In this document: one piece after another, positions 1-7,110 of the stretch
How positions within the stretch are numbered: position 1 is the first letter of the stretch
How the letters are laid out: every line of letters starts with the position of its first letter
From: Rhizosphaericola sp047606825
Lineage (GTDB): Bacteria; Bacteroidota; Bacteroidia; Chitinophagales; Chitinophagaceae
Direction: 5' to 3'
DNA length: 26,653 nucleotides
NCBI GenBank assembly: GCA_047606825.1
Contig: JASGDY010000106.1
Location: 1 to 26,653, forward strand
The notes under the pieces: generated by a model
What the model was told of the DNA's origin: nothing
Seen by the model: the letters and a program-made list of their open reading frames with translations, nothing else
Database searches by the model: none
Translations under genes and position numbers: made by a program

Positions 1-123
1 GGCGGATGGAAAGGCTACGAAAGCAAAAGACATCCGGGCATCACCACCCTCTGGACTGGTTTAAAGCTCTTTGACGCCGCGTTTCAGGGTTGGATGATAC
101 ACCGAGATGTGTCCACACGATAG
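1..123 (+). mobile_element. 3' end of an IS4-family transposase gene (partial, runs off left edge)
   Basis: The first 40 codons are open and end at TAG (121-123). The peptide begins GGWKGYESKRHPG, continues with TTLWTGLKLFDAAFQGW and ends RDVSTR. A Gly-rich GGWxG stretch, then PPG/HPG, then a TLWxGL helix is the pattern I know from the C-terminus of IS4-family DDE transposases, beyond the catalytic Glu. The catalytic core would lie left of the window, so activity cannot be judged. The terminal inverted repeat was not identified; just after the stop is GGGAATGACGG, a word also present in the palindrome at 20016-20292. The assignment rests on recalled family pattern, not on an alignment. Confidence 0.6.
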
Positions 124-224
124 GCCTACGCGGGAATGACGGTGAGAGGTTCATCATTTATTTAGGTTTTCATTGTCCAAGCATGCGGTTATTTTTTACT
201 TTTACCTTTTTACTTTAATAAATC

Positions 225-1199
225 ATGAAATTCCCAGCACCCGTAACCATAAAATGGATTGGCCAATTGATCAACGCCTCCGGCATCGTCGGCAATGAAA
301 ACGCGCAGGCGACAGGTATCAACGAACTACACAAAGTAGAAGCGGGCGACCTCGTCTTTGTGGACGCGCCCAAATACTACGACACTTGCCTCAACAGTGC
401 CGCGACACATATCATCATCAACACGTCCGAGGTCAACGTTCCCGACGGGAAAACCCTAATTGTGACGGACAACCCGTTTGAAGCGTACCTCAAAATCGTC
501 GAACATTTCCGTCCTTTTGCCCCGGCGGCAAAGATGGTCGACGACGATGCCGTCATCGGCGAAGGAACCATCGTCATGCCCGGCGTATTTATCGGCAAGG
601 AAGTGAAGATTGGCAACAATTGCCGCATCTTCCCCAACGTAACGATTCTGGACTATACCGTCATCGGCGACAACGTCGTCATCCAGTCCGGGACAGTCAT
701 CGGCGGCGACGCATTCTACTACAACACCAAAAAAGACCGCGAAGTCTGGTACCGCCGTATGCAGAGCTGCGGCAACGTAGTCATCGAGGACGACGTGGAA
801 ATCGGCTGCAACTGTACAATCGACCGAGGCGTGACGGCATCGACCGTCATCGGCAAAGGCACCAAAATCGACAACCTCGTCCATATCGGGCACGACAATA
901 CGATTGGCAAGAACTGTCTGTTCGCAGCGCAGGTCGGCATTGCGGGCGCGACCGTCATCGAGGACGGCGTGACACTTTGGGGACAGGTCGGCGTCAGTAA
1001 GACCCTGACCATCGGTGCCAATACGCAGGTGCTGGCCCAGAGCGGCGTGCGGTCCTCGATCAAGAGCAACAAAGTGTATTTCGGCTATCCGGCGCAAGAG
1101 GCACGGACGAAACAACGCGAACTCGTCTGGCAGAAACGCATTCCCGAACTATGGGAAGACGTAAAAAAAATCAAGCGGAAATTAGAGGAAACAGAATAG
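225..1199 (+). CDS. lpxD: UDP-3-O-acylglucosamine N-acyltransferase (LpxD)
   Basis: LpxD transfers a 3-hydroxyacyl chain from acyl-ACP to the 2-amino group of UDP-3-O-acylglucosamine, the third step of lipid A synthesis, in the cytoplasm. The 324-residue protein has the two expected parts. Residues 1-100 are the uridine-binding N-domain. Residues ~105-290 are a left-handed beta-helix of hexapeptide repeats (for example VIGEGT, VIGDNV, VIEDDV, TIGKNC). The catalytic His should lie in DNLVHIGHDNTIG, as His223 (His220 is the alternative). A helical, basic C-terminal tail ends in KKIKRKLEETE. It is slightly shorter than the usual ~340-350 residues. Bacteroidota often carry a second LpxD-like paralogue, so this could be that copy. 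It stands alone on the plus strand between an IS remnant and a pseudogene rather than beside lpxA/lpxC. The ATG lies in an AT-rich leader with no clear Shine-Dalgarno. Confidence 0.88.
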   Translation: MKFPAPVTIKWIGQLINASGIVGNENAQATGINELHKVEAGDLVFVDAPKYYDTCLNSAATHIIINTSEVNVPDGKTLIVTDNPFEAYLKIVEHFRPFAPAAKMVDDDAVIGEGTIVMPGVFIGKEVKIGNNCRIFPNVTILDYTVIGDNVVIQSGTVIGGDAFYYNTKKDREVWYRRMQSCGNVVIEDDVEIGCNCTIDRGVTASTVIGKGTKIDNLVHIGHDNTIGKNCLFAAQVGIAGATVIEDGVTLWGQVGVSKTLTIGANTQVLAQSGVRSSIKSNKVYFGYPAQEARTKQRELVWQKRIPELWEDVKKIKRKLEETE

Positions 1200-1433
1200 C
1201 AGTTTGCGCCTTTGCTTGTCTTGATGTAGATCCACCTCAACGGTGACACCCATCGCATTGCGGATTTTGTTGGGAATATCGTCGATTCGTTTTTCGTAAT
1301 CTTCTACGACATTCCCGTCATCGTCTTTGCCGATAAAAATCATGCTGCCATTTGCATTGGCAAAACCGCAAAGCCATTTTAAGTAGTCATCATGTCAAGC
1401 TCTTTTATATCCTATGTTTTGTTTTTCGGACAT
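1182..1433 (-). pseudogene. Decayed AlbA_2 (Schlafen-type) DNA-binding domain gene, N-terminal remnant
   Basis: Reading the minus strand from ATG at 1433 gives MSEKQNIGYKRA, then an in-frame TGA (1395-1397), then HDDYLKWLCGFANANG, SMIFIGKDDDGNVV and DDIPNKIRNAMGV. This is the start of the AlbA_2 / Schlafen-like domain of 'putative DNA-binding' regulators, which typically begin near M-x-E-x-Q-N-I-E-Y-K-x-S-W and continue D-D/E-Y-L-K-W. The TGA falls exactly where the family has the Trp of SW, so a TGG-to-TGA change is the simple explanation. The reading frame then runs into the 3' end of lpxD and stops at 1182-1184, with the rest of the domain and the C-terminal part missing. It is therefore dead twice: nonsense mutation and 3' truncation. 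The identification rests on recalled family pattern. Confidence 0.72.
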
Positions 1434-1473
1434 TTATCACTATCCGTTGGTTGTGTCCATCCGGCATACTACA

Positions 1474-2175
1474 TTATAACTTTTCCTCGACGACTTCTAC
1501 AACGTTGCTGTCCAGCACCGCGCCTTTTTCGGTTTTGAGGATGCGGGAAGGGTAGTTTTCGATGACGACAAAATCGTGTGTCGCCATGACGACCGCCGTG
1601 CCGAAATCGCGGGTGATGCTCGTCAGCAGTTGCATGATTTCGTTGCTAGTTTCCGGGTCGAGGTTTCCGGTCGGTTCGTCCGCCAATATAAGTTTCGGAG
1701 AGTTGAGCAAGGCGCGTGCGATGTCCACACGTTGCTGTTCGCCGCCCGACATTTCAAAAGGCATTTTGAAACTCTTGCTTTTCAGTCCGACTTTATCTAA
1801 AACTTCATTAATCTTGTCGTCCATCAATGCTTTGTCTTTCCAACCCGTTGCTTTCAGTACGAACTCCAGGTTTTTGTACACATTGCGGTCCGTCAGCAGG
1901 TTGAAGTCCTGGAACACCACGCCAAGCTTGCGGCGCAGGAAAGGAACAGTTTTCCAGTTCAGCGTTTTGATGTCAAAACCCGCGACCTCCGCGTCGCCCT
2001 CTTTCAGCGGCAGCTCGCCGTAGAGCGTTTTCAAAAGACTACTTTTTCCTGTCCCGGTCTTTCCCACTAGATACACAAATTCCCCGGACTGGATGGAAAA
2101 GTTGACGTTCTGCAATACCAGGTTTTGTCCTTGATAGATATTTGCGTTCTGTACGGATATTACGTTTTCTGCCAT
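1474..2175 (-). CDS. ftsE: FtsE-like ABC transporter ATP-binding protein
   Basis: A 233-residue ABC ATPase with every nucleotide-binding motif: Walker A GKTGTGKSS (38-46), Q-loop Gln89 in VFQDFNLL, signature SGGEQQRVDIARAL (143-156), Walker B LILADEPTGNLD (162-173), and H-loop His200 in ATHD. VFQDFNLL and ADEPTGNLD are typical of the FtsE/LolD/MacB group, and size and sequence best fit FtsE. FtsE works with the membrane protein FtsX at the division site, driving periplasmic peptidoglycan hydrolase activation. No ftsX is present in the window; in this phylum the two genes are often apart. A LolD-type role cannot be excluded. A TATCTTTG box lies 19 nt upstream of the ATG, giving a short leader. 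Confidence 0.82.
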   Translation of the reverse strand: MAENVISVQNANIYQGQNLVLQNVNFSIQSGEFVYLVGKTGTGKSSLLKTLYGELPLKEGDAEVAGFDIKTLNWKTVPFLRRKLGVVFQDFNLLTDRNVYKNLEFVLKATGWKDKALMDDKINEVLDKVGLKSKSFKMPFEMSGGEQQRVDIARALLNSPKLILADEPTGNLDPETSNEIMQLLTSITRDFGTAVVMATHDFVVIENYPSRILKTEKGAVLDSNVVEVVEEKL

Positions 2176-2193
2176 TGTTGCTGATTAAGGATT

Positions 2194-2201
2194 CAAAGAT
2201 A
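2194..2201 (-). promoter_or_regulatory. Bacteroidota -7 promoter box for ftsE
   Basis: The minus strand reads TATCTTTG, an exact match to the phylum's TAnnTTTG -7 box. It ends 19 nt before the ftsE start codon and predicts a leader of about 13 nt. No clear TTTG -33 element is seen 19-21 nt further upstream. Confidence 0.55.
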
Positions 2202-2228
2202 ATTAATCGGTCTGTTATGCATCCTCTT

Positions 2229-2276
2229 AATTCTTCTGCGCAAAGTCTCCGGGAGCGGACTTTGCGCAGAAGAATT
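2229..2276. repeat. REP-like perfect hairpin, family A copy 1
   Basis: Two perfectly complementary 19-base arms (2229-2247 and 2258-2276, core TTCTGCGCAAAGTC) flank a 10-base loop. It sits 24 nt after the fabD stop and before ftsE, both on the minus strand. A close relative with core TTCTCCGCAAAGTC forms the hairpin at 16580-16624. There is no T-run after the stem on the minus strand, so it looks like a dispersed palindrome rather than a classic intrinsic terminator, though it may stabilise the fabD mRNA end. Confidence 0.75.
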
Positions 2277-2299
2277 GTCTCTTGGACTTGATTTTCAAA

Positions 2300-3190
2300 T
2301 CAACTCACGCCTTCCGTTGCGACTTCTTTGTTGATTTTCGCAACAAGTCCCTGCAATACTTTTCCCGGTCCGACCTCGGTAAACGTGACACCGCCGTCAT
2401 CAACCATTGCCTGTACGCTTTGTGTCCATTTTACGGCACCCGTCAACTGTGCAATCAGGTTTTGCTGTATGGCTTTTGGGTCGGTAACTGCCTGTGCGAC
2501 AACATTTTGATAAATCGGAGCGGTCGGAATATTGAACGTGGTTGCCAATATCGCCTGTTCCAGTTCATCTTTTGCGGAAGCCATGAGCGGCGAATGGAAG
2601 GCACCCCCGACAGGCAAAGGCAAAGCCCTTTTGGCACCCGCGGCTTTCATACGTTCGCAGGCGATTTCGATGCCTTTCACAGAGCCACTGATGACAAGTT
2701 GACCCGGACAGTTGAAGTTGGCCGCGACGACCGTTTCGCCTTCTTTGGAGATTTCGGCGCAGATTTCTTCTACTTTGTCGTCTGCGAGTGCCAATACCGC
2801 CGCCATCGTTCCGGGGTGGCGTTCACAGGCTTTTTGCATGGCGCTGGCACGGATGGCAACCAGTTTCAAAGCGTCTTCAAAGGTCAATACGCCGTTGGCG
2901 ACGAGTGCCGAAAATTCACCCAAAGAATGTCCTGCAACCATGTCCGGACGGGCATCCACAATCGTCTGGAACGCGATGACGGAATGCAGGAATACGGCTG
3001 GCTGCGTTACATTGGTCTGTTTCAAATCGTCGGCCGTACCGTTGAACATGATATCACTAATCTTGAAACCCATGATTCCGTCGGCCTTTTCAAATAGTTC
3101 TTTGGCAAGCGGGTTGTTATCGTACAGGTCCTTTCCCATTCCGGGAAACTGGCTTCCCTGACCGGGGAAAACAAAGGCGTGTTTGTTCAT
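2300..3190 (-). CDS. fabD: Malonyl-CoA:ACP transacylase (FabD)
   Basis: FabD moves the malonyl group from CoA to acyl carrier protein, feeding fatty-acid elongation in the cytoplasm. The 296-residue protein starts with the family hallmark FPGQGSQFPGMG (8-19; Gln11 is the oxyanion-hole residue). It has the nucleophile elbow GHSLGEF with Ser89, the malonyl-carboxylate-binding Arg114 in VAIRASAMQ, the NFNCPGQLVISG segment (158-169), and the catalytic His199 in GGAFHSPLM. All key residues are present and the length is normal (about 300). It is not next to fabH or fabG here. The ATG at 3190 is supported by a TATCTTTG box 24 nt upstream. A strong hairpin follows the stop at 2229-2276. Confidence 0.96.
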   Translation of the reverse strand: MNKHAFVFPGQGSQFPGMGKDLYDNNPLAKELFEKADGIMGFKISDIMFNGTADDLKQTNVTQPAVFLHSVIAFQTIVDARPDMVAGHSLGEFSALVANGVLTFEDALKLVAIRASAMQKACERHPGTMAAVLALADDKVEEICAEISKEGETVVAANFNCPGQLVISGSVKGIEIACERMKAAGAKRALPLPVGGAFHSPLMASAKDELEQAILATTFNIPTAPIYQNVVAQAVTDPKAIQQNLIAQLTGAVKWTQSVQAMVDDGGVTFTEVGPGKVLQGLVAKINKEVATEGVS

Positions 3191-3213
3191 TCTTTAATTT
3201 TTTTTATAGTCGG

Positions 3214-3221
3214 CAAAGATA
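3214..3221 (-). promoter_or_regulatory. Bacteroidota -7 promoter box for fabD
   Basis: The minus strand reads TATCTTTG, identical to the box before ftsE and tamB, ending 24 nt before the fabD ATG. No convincing -33 TTTG was found at the right distance. Confidence 0.55.
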
Positions 3222-3232
3222 GGGTTTTGGCC

Positions 3233-3264
3233 AAAAGCTATTGGGTATTAGCTGGTAGCTTTTT
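3233..3264 (-). terminator. Possible stem-loop downstream of the desaturase gene
   Basis: AAAAGCTA (3233-3240) and TAGCTTTT (3257-3264) are inverted copies separated by 16 bases, 67 nt beyond the desaturase stop. The stem is only 8 bp and AT-rich, so termination is uncertain. It also lies just upstream of the fabD promoter box. Confidence 0.3.
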
Positions 3265-3330
3265 GCATGGGACATTCCGCGTCAAATATTTTCTACTTTT
3301 TGTTTTTGCCTTTTCACTTTTGCCTTCATC

Positions 3331-4428
3331 CTACAATTCCCCCGTCCGAAAAATATTTTCCTGCGCGCCGCGGTGTTTCAATAGTATGAAATGCGAATGT
3401 ATGGCATCCAATGCCGGGAAAGACTTATACTGGATACCGTATTCCTTGGCATGGCGCCGGATAATCGGCGTTATATGCGGATAATACGTGTGTGGCACAT
3501 TGGGGAAAAGATGATGGGCGACATGGTGCGTAAATCCACCGTACAGGAAAGTGGTCACTTTGCTGCCGGCACTGAAATCCTTGGTTACGGCAATCTGGTG
3601 CATCGCCCACGAAACATGCATCTTGCCGTCCAACGGTGCTTCCGGGAACGTCGCGTGCTCGTCCGCGTGCGTGGAAACCAACGCTACCACGCCGACCATG
3701 CTGGATACCCAATGCATCGCCAGCCATGCCAGGAACACCATCCCAAAAGACTGCTCCAAAACCCGGTTGGGAACCGCCAGCATATAAAACAAGTTGAACA
3801 ATTTAAAGAAAATCAGATTGAAATATTCGCGTTTGGGAATGTTCACGACTCGCTTTAGGATATTGTCTTTTTTCTCAAAAAAATCCTTGAAATCCCGTAC
3901 AAACAACCAGTTGAGCGTATAAAAAGGATACAGGAAAAACATGTAGATATGCTGGTAGCGATGGTAATGTTCCCGTGCTGTATTAGGGAAGATGCGCACG
4001 ATTTTGCTCTGTTTGATGTCGATGTCCCAGTCCTGGATATTGGGATAAGAGTGGTGCAGCATATTGTGCCGCCTCACCCAGATGAAACTGTTGCCGCCAA
4101 AGAATTCCAGTGTTTTGACGTAGAGATGGTTAAGCCTTTTGTTGCGGAAAGCACACTGGTGCGCCGCGTCGTGTATGCTGTTGACAAACAGGACAATCAT
4201 TGTAACGCCCATCAATATATAAAACGCAAACAGGCACGCCGTGTTGTCGCCCGTCAGCAATACCAGCGCGTAAAATATCCAATACAACAAAAACAAACAG
4301 ACGGCTTTCTGTTCGTTCTGTTTCTGCAAAGCACTGTTGTCCAATACTTTTTTCTGTACCTCGGCCTTTAGTTTTTTGTAAAAGCCGTCTGTCGGTTCTT
4401 TTTCAAAAACGGGCTTAATCCATTCCAT
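3331..4428 (-). CDS. Membrane fatty-acid (acyl-lipid/acyl-CoA) desaturase
   Basis: An integral membrane di-iron desaturase of 365 residues that should introduce a cis double bond into an acyl chain. The three histidine boxes are intact: HDAAHQ (86-91), HNMLHH (121-126) and HHVAHHLFP (301-309, the HxxHH form). Hydrophobic segments lie at ~43-60, ~65-84, ~160-177 and ~228-252. The HDxxHQ / HxxHH / HxxHHLFP set is that of the DesA/DesA3-linoleoyl-CoA desaturase superfamily. There is no fused cytochrome b5 or ferredoxin domain, so a separate electron donor is needed, and none is in the window. Position specificity and whether the substrate is phospholipid or CoA-bound cannot be read from sequence. 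It lies upstream of fabD on the same strand (140-bp gap), which fits a membrane-lipid theme, but fabD appears to have its own promoter. Confidence 0.9.
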   Translation of the reverse strand: MEWIKPVFEKEPTDGFYKKLKAEVQKKVLDNSALQKQNEQKAVCLFLLYWIFYALVLLTGDNTACLFAFYILMGVTMIVLFVNSIHDAAHQCAFRNKRLNHLYVKTLEFFGGNSFIWVRRHNMLHHSYPNIQDWDIDIKQSKIVRIFPNTAREHYHRYQHIYMFFLYPFYTLNWLFVRDFKDFFEKKDNILKRVVNIPKREYFNLIFFKLFNLFYMLAVPNRVLEQSFGMVFLAWLAMHWVSSMVGVVALVSTHADEHATFPEAPLDGKMHVSWAMHQIAVTKDFSAGSKVTTFLYGGFTHHVAHHLFPNVPHTYYPHITPIIRRHAKEYGIQYKSFPALDAIHSHFILLKHRGAQENIFRTGEL

Positions 4429-4526
4429 GTTTTTAATTCCGAGCTTCTGTTTTTAATATATTTTTCTTCGTACACGCTCCCCTTACCTTAGTCGAATTAG
4501 GTATTAAGGCTCTGCGCTTGCCGAAG

Positions 4527-5618
4527 CTATGGACTGTATTTTAATTGCATATATTTCGACAGTTCCAAAATGTCTTTCTTTGTTTCGTCTGTCGCACTAT
4601 TTGTTATAACAATATAAGCCAGCTTCTTTATTTTGTCAAGCAATGTATAACAGTAAAAAGTACCTGCCGAACCTGAATGTTGTGATAGTTGCTTTCCGTC
4701 TTTGGTATAGTTTGCCCAACCGATAGCATAATCGGGAAAGCCATAATGAAGAAAGTTGTATGTCTCCGATGTTAATAAATTATTTTTCCCTTCTATGCCT
4801 TGTAAATTGAGCTGAATGAATTTTGAATAGTCGGGCAATGTCATACTGATGTCGCCTGCCGGTTCTGCCAGCGCAAGGTTATAGTCTATATTGGGCGGCA
4901 GCGCTCTTAACGTGTCGTGTTCTATCCAATGCCCGTAAGGTTGGTCAGTGTTAAATCTATTGGGGAAATCAAAGACGATTGACAGTCCCAACTGTTTGGT
5001 CATTGTTTCTTTTATAAGTTCTTCCCAGGTTTTTCCTGATACTTTTTCCAGCATCAGGGCAGCAATCGAATATCCGGCATTGGAATAATGGTAGATTTCA
5101 GTAGTGTCGTTTAGGGGCTTTTCCCGTAATAAGTATTTTGCAAATTGTTTTCGTTGTTCCGATTTGTTGCCTTGAAACCTTGGCAATTCCTGATACTCCA
5201 GTCCGCTTGTATAGGGTTGAATTTTTGCCCGATGTGACAATAGATCTGCGAGGGTTATATTATAGTATGCTGTATCACTGTCCCGTTTCCATTCGGGAAA
5301 TAAGTGAAAGAAATTCGTTGTCCATTTTATTTTTTTGTTTTCAACGAGGTAAGCAGCAACGAAACCCGTAATGGCTTTTGTGTTTGAGCCTAAATGAAAA
5401 TAGTCGGAAAGCCGGGCTTTGGTTTGTTCATTTTTAAGATCCGATCTATGATAGCCGGATACGTATAATTCCATAATGCTGTCAGCAGAAATGACGGCAA
5501 ATCCAAGTTCAGGTATATTATCGCGAACCATTAGGCTGTCAGCCACCGTTTCGAGATTTTGAGCCTGAATAATTGATGAAAACATTTGTATTAAAAATAT
5601 TGTAAAAAGTTTTTTCAC
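4527..5618 (-). CDS. Secreted serine hydrolase, beta-lactamase/penicillin-binding-protein-like
   Basis: A 363-residue protein of the class C beta-lactamase / D-alanyl-D-alanine-carboxypeptidase-like fold. Residues 1-20 form a signal peptide (MKKLFTIFLI core, likely cut after Gln18-Ala19-Gln20), so it is periplasmic or exported. The active-site motifs are SxxK at Ser78-Asn-Thr-Lys81 in HLGSNTKAITG, a Tyr-x-Asn motif as YSN in YHYSNAGYSIAAL, and His-x-Gly (HSG in QHSGSAGTF) in place of the KTG triad. Such enzymes range from peptide or ester hydrolases to true beta-lactamases, so resistance should not be assumed. Base composition is clearly more AT-rich than the flanking sugar dehydrogenase, desaturase and helicase genes, which suggests separate ancestry. 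It lies 58 bp downstream of the sugar dehydrogenase and may be co-transcribed. Confidence 0.88.
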   Translation of the reverse strand: MKKLFTIFLIQMFSSIIQAQNLETVADSLMVRDNIPELGFAVISADSIMELYVSGYHRSDLKNEQTKARLSDYFHLGSNTKAITGFVAAYLVENKKIKWTTNFFHLFPEWKRDSDTAYYNITLADLLSHRAKIQPYTSGLEYQELPRFQGNKSEQRKQFAKYLLREKPLNDTTEIYHYSNAGYSIAALMLEKVSGKTWEELIKETMTKQLGLSIVFDFPNRFNTDQPYGHWIEHDTLRALPPNIDYNLALAEPAGDISMTLPDYSKFIQLNLQGIEGKNNLLTSETYNFLHYGFPDYAIGWANYTKDGKQLSQHSGSAGTFYCYTLLDKIKKLAYIVITNSATDETKKDILELSKYMQLKYSP

Positions 5619-5676
5619 TGTTGATTTTTGTGTTGAAAGAAACGGTTGCTATTCAATCGTGAAATATGCGATAAGA

Positions 5677-6891
5677 CTATTGTTTGACGATGCGTAATAA
5701 TTTACCTGAATCCGTTACCACATATAAGTTTCCGTCACTGCCGGTCTTGATGCGGCGAAACCTTTCGCCCATGTTGGACAGCAGTCGTTCCTCGCCGACG
5801 ACTTTGTCGTGGTGGATGGACAGCCGCACCAGGCACGAGCCGCTCAGCCCCGAAAGGAAAAGATTGTTTTTCCATTCGGGAATCTTGTCGCCCGTGTAGA
5901 AAGTCAAGCTTCCCGGCGAAATGACCGGATCAAAATAATAAATCGGCTGTTCCATCCCATCTTTCTGTTGGATGCCGTCGCCGACTTTTTGACCACTGTA
6001 TTCAATCCCGTAGGTAATGATGGGCCAACCGTAGTTTTTACCGGGACGGACGATATTGACCTCATCGCCGCCACGTGGGCCAAATTCCGCTTCCCACAGT
6101 TCGCCCGTAACTGGATTCCAGTCAAGTCCGTCGGGATTGCGAAAACCATAGGCGTAGATTTCCGGCCTTGCGTTGGCGGTTTTGGCGAAAGGCCCGTTCG
6201 GCACGGGTTTACCGTCAGGCGTTAGGTGGACCATTTTGCCGATGGACGCATCGAGCGACTGCGCCAGACCACGTATTTCCTTGTCCGAACGCTCGCCTGT
6301 CGATACAAACAGGTTTCCTTTTTTGTCAAAGACGATGCGGGAACCATATTGGAGCGTTCCGGTGTATGCGGGCGTTGCGCGGTAGATGATTTGGGTATTT
6401 TCGATAGCCGTTTCGTCTTTGGAAATATTGCCGCGGGCAATGGCCAACAGTGCGCCACCTCGCGCTTGCGGTTCAGAAAACGCCCAGAAAATCCGACGGT
6501 TCCTCGCATAGTTGGGGTCAACCGCGACATCCAAAAGCCCGCCTTGACCTTTGGGGTTAACCTCCGGAACACCTTTGGAAATCTCAACCGGATTCTTGCC
6601 GCTGAGGGTTTCGATGCGGAACGTGCCGTATTTCTGGGAAATCAACAGCTTGCCACCCGGTAGGTTGTCCACACCCCAGGGGCTTTTCAGCGATTTGTCC
6701 AATATGACGACCTGGTATTTAAAATCGGATTTCATTCCCGGCGCTCGCGTCTGTCCGGCAAATGCCGATGGATATTGCGAATTGGGCGCTTTGGTTTCCG
6801 GATTGGGCAGTTTTTGTTGCGCATTGCTGTTGTCCTGGTGGCAGGAAACCAAGGCAATGCCTATCAAGATAAATATTATTTTTGTGTTCAT
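5677..6891 (-). CDS. PQQ-dependent sugar dehydrogenase-like lipoprotein
   Basis: A 404-residue six-bladed beta-propeller of the soluble glucose / aldose sugar dehydrogenase family (YliI-like), which oxidises aldoses with PQQ in the periplasm. Residues 1-17 are a lipoprotein signal with lipobox LVSC (Cys17), followed by a Pro/Asn-rich linker, so the enzyme should be membrane-anchored. Family motifs seen are PWGVDNLPGGKLLIS (71-85), GQGGLLDVAVDP (115-126), YAYGFRNPDGLDW (247-259), and EFGPRGGDEVNIVRPGKNYGWP (269-290). The position matching the catalytic base His144 of Acinetobacter soluble GDH appears to be Gln181 (LQYGSRIVF where the family has HxxGR). If confirmed, activity may be altered or lost. 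No PQQ biosynthesis genes are in the window. Confidence 0.87.
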   Translation of the reverse strand: MNTKIIFILIGIALVSCHQDNSNAQQKLPNPETKAPNSQYPSAFAGQTRAPGMKSDFKYQVVILDKSLKSPWGVDNLPGGKLLISQKYGTFRIETLSGKNPVEISKGVPEVNPKGQGGLLDVAVDPNYARNRRIFWAFSEPQARGGALLAIARGNISKDETAIENTQIIYRATPAYTGTLQYGSRIVFDKKGNLFVSTGERSDKEIRGLAQSLDASIGKMVHLTPDGKPVPNGPFAKTANARPEIYAYGFRNPDGLDWNPVTGELWEAEFGPRGGDEVNIVRPGKNYGWPIITYGIEYSGQKVGDGIQQKDGMEQPIYYFDPVISPGSLTFYTGDKIPEWKNNLFLSGLSGSCLVRLSIHHDKVVGEERLLSNMGERFRRIKTGSDGNLYVVTDSGKLLRIVKQ

Positions 6892-7054
6892 ACCACAATA
6901 GTTTGCGTGGGTTTTAAAAAAGTGACGGCAGGCTGCGTTCTATGTGTAAAGCTATGGAAAAATGTGGAATGGGAAAAGTACGGACGAAGCATAAAACGTA
7001 TAACCGACACACCTAATCTCCCTTAATATGACCAACGTTTTTCCCGTTCCGATC

Positions 7055-7094
7055 TTCAAATTCTCCAATCATCGAATTTTCAAATCCCCAAATT
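7055..7094. repeat. Short AT-rich direct repeat upstream of the helicase
   Basis: TTCAAATTCTCCAATC (7055-7070) and TTCAAATCCCCAAATT (7079-7094) are imperfect tandem copies 24 nt apart, directly before the helicase start. Similar TTCAAATT/TCCAAATT arrays are a common intergenic feature in this phylum. TACCTTGC (7099-7106) just after it resembles a -7 box but would give an almost leaderless transcript, so I do not call it separately. Confidence 0.4.
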
Positions 7095-7110
7095 ACGCTA
7101 CCTTGCCCTT

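Noticed and set aside
456..1115. A 219-codon minus-strand frame opposite lpxD
   Set aside because: Its Asp/Val/His-rich repeats mirror the hexapeptide repeats of LpxD; no independent support.
4527..5618. Calling this gene an antibiotic-resistance beta-lactamase
   Set aside because: The SxxK/YxN/HxG pattern is shared by esterases and peptidases of the same fold; nothing in the sequence identifies beta-lactams as the substrate.
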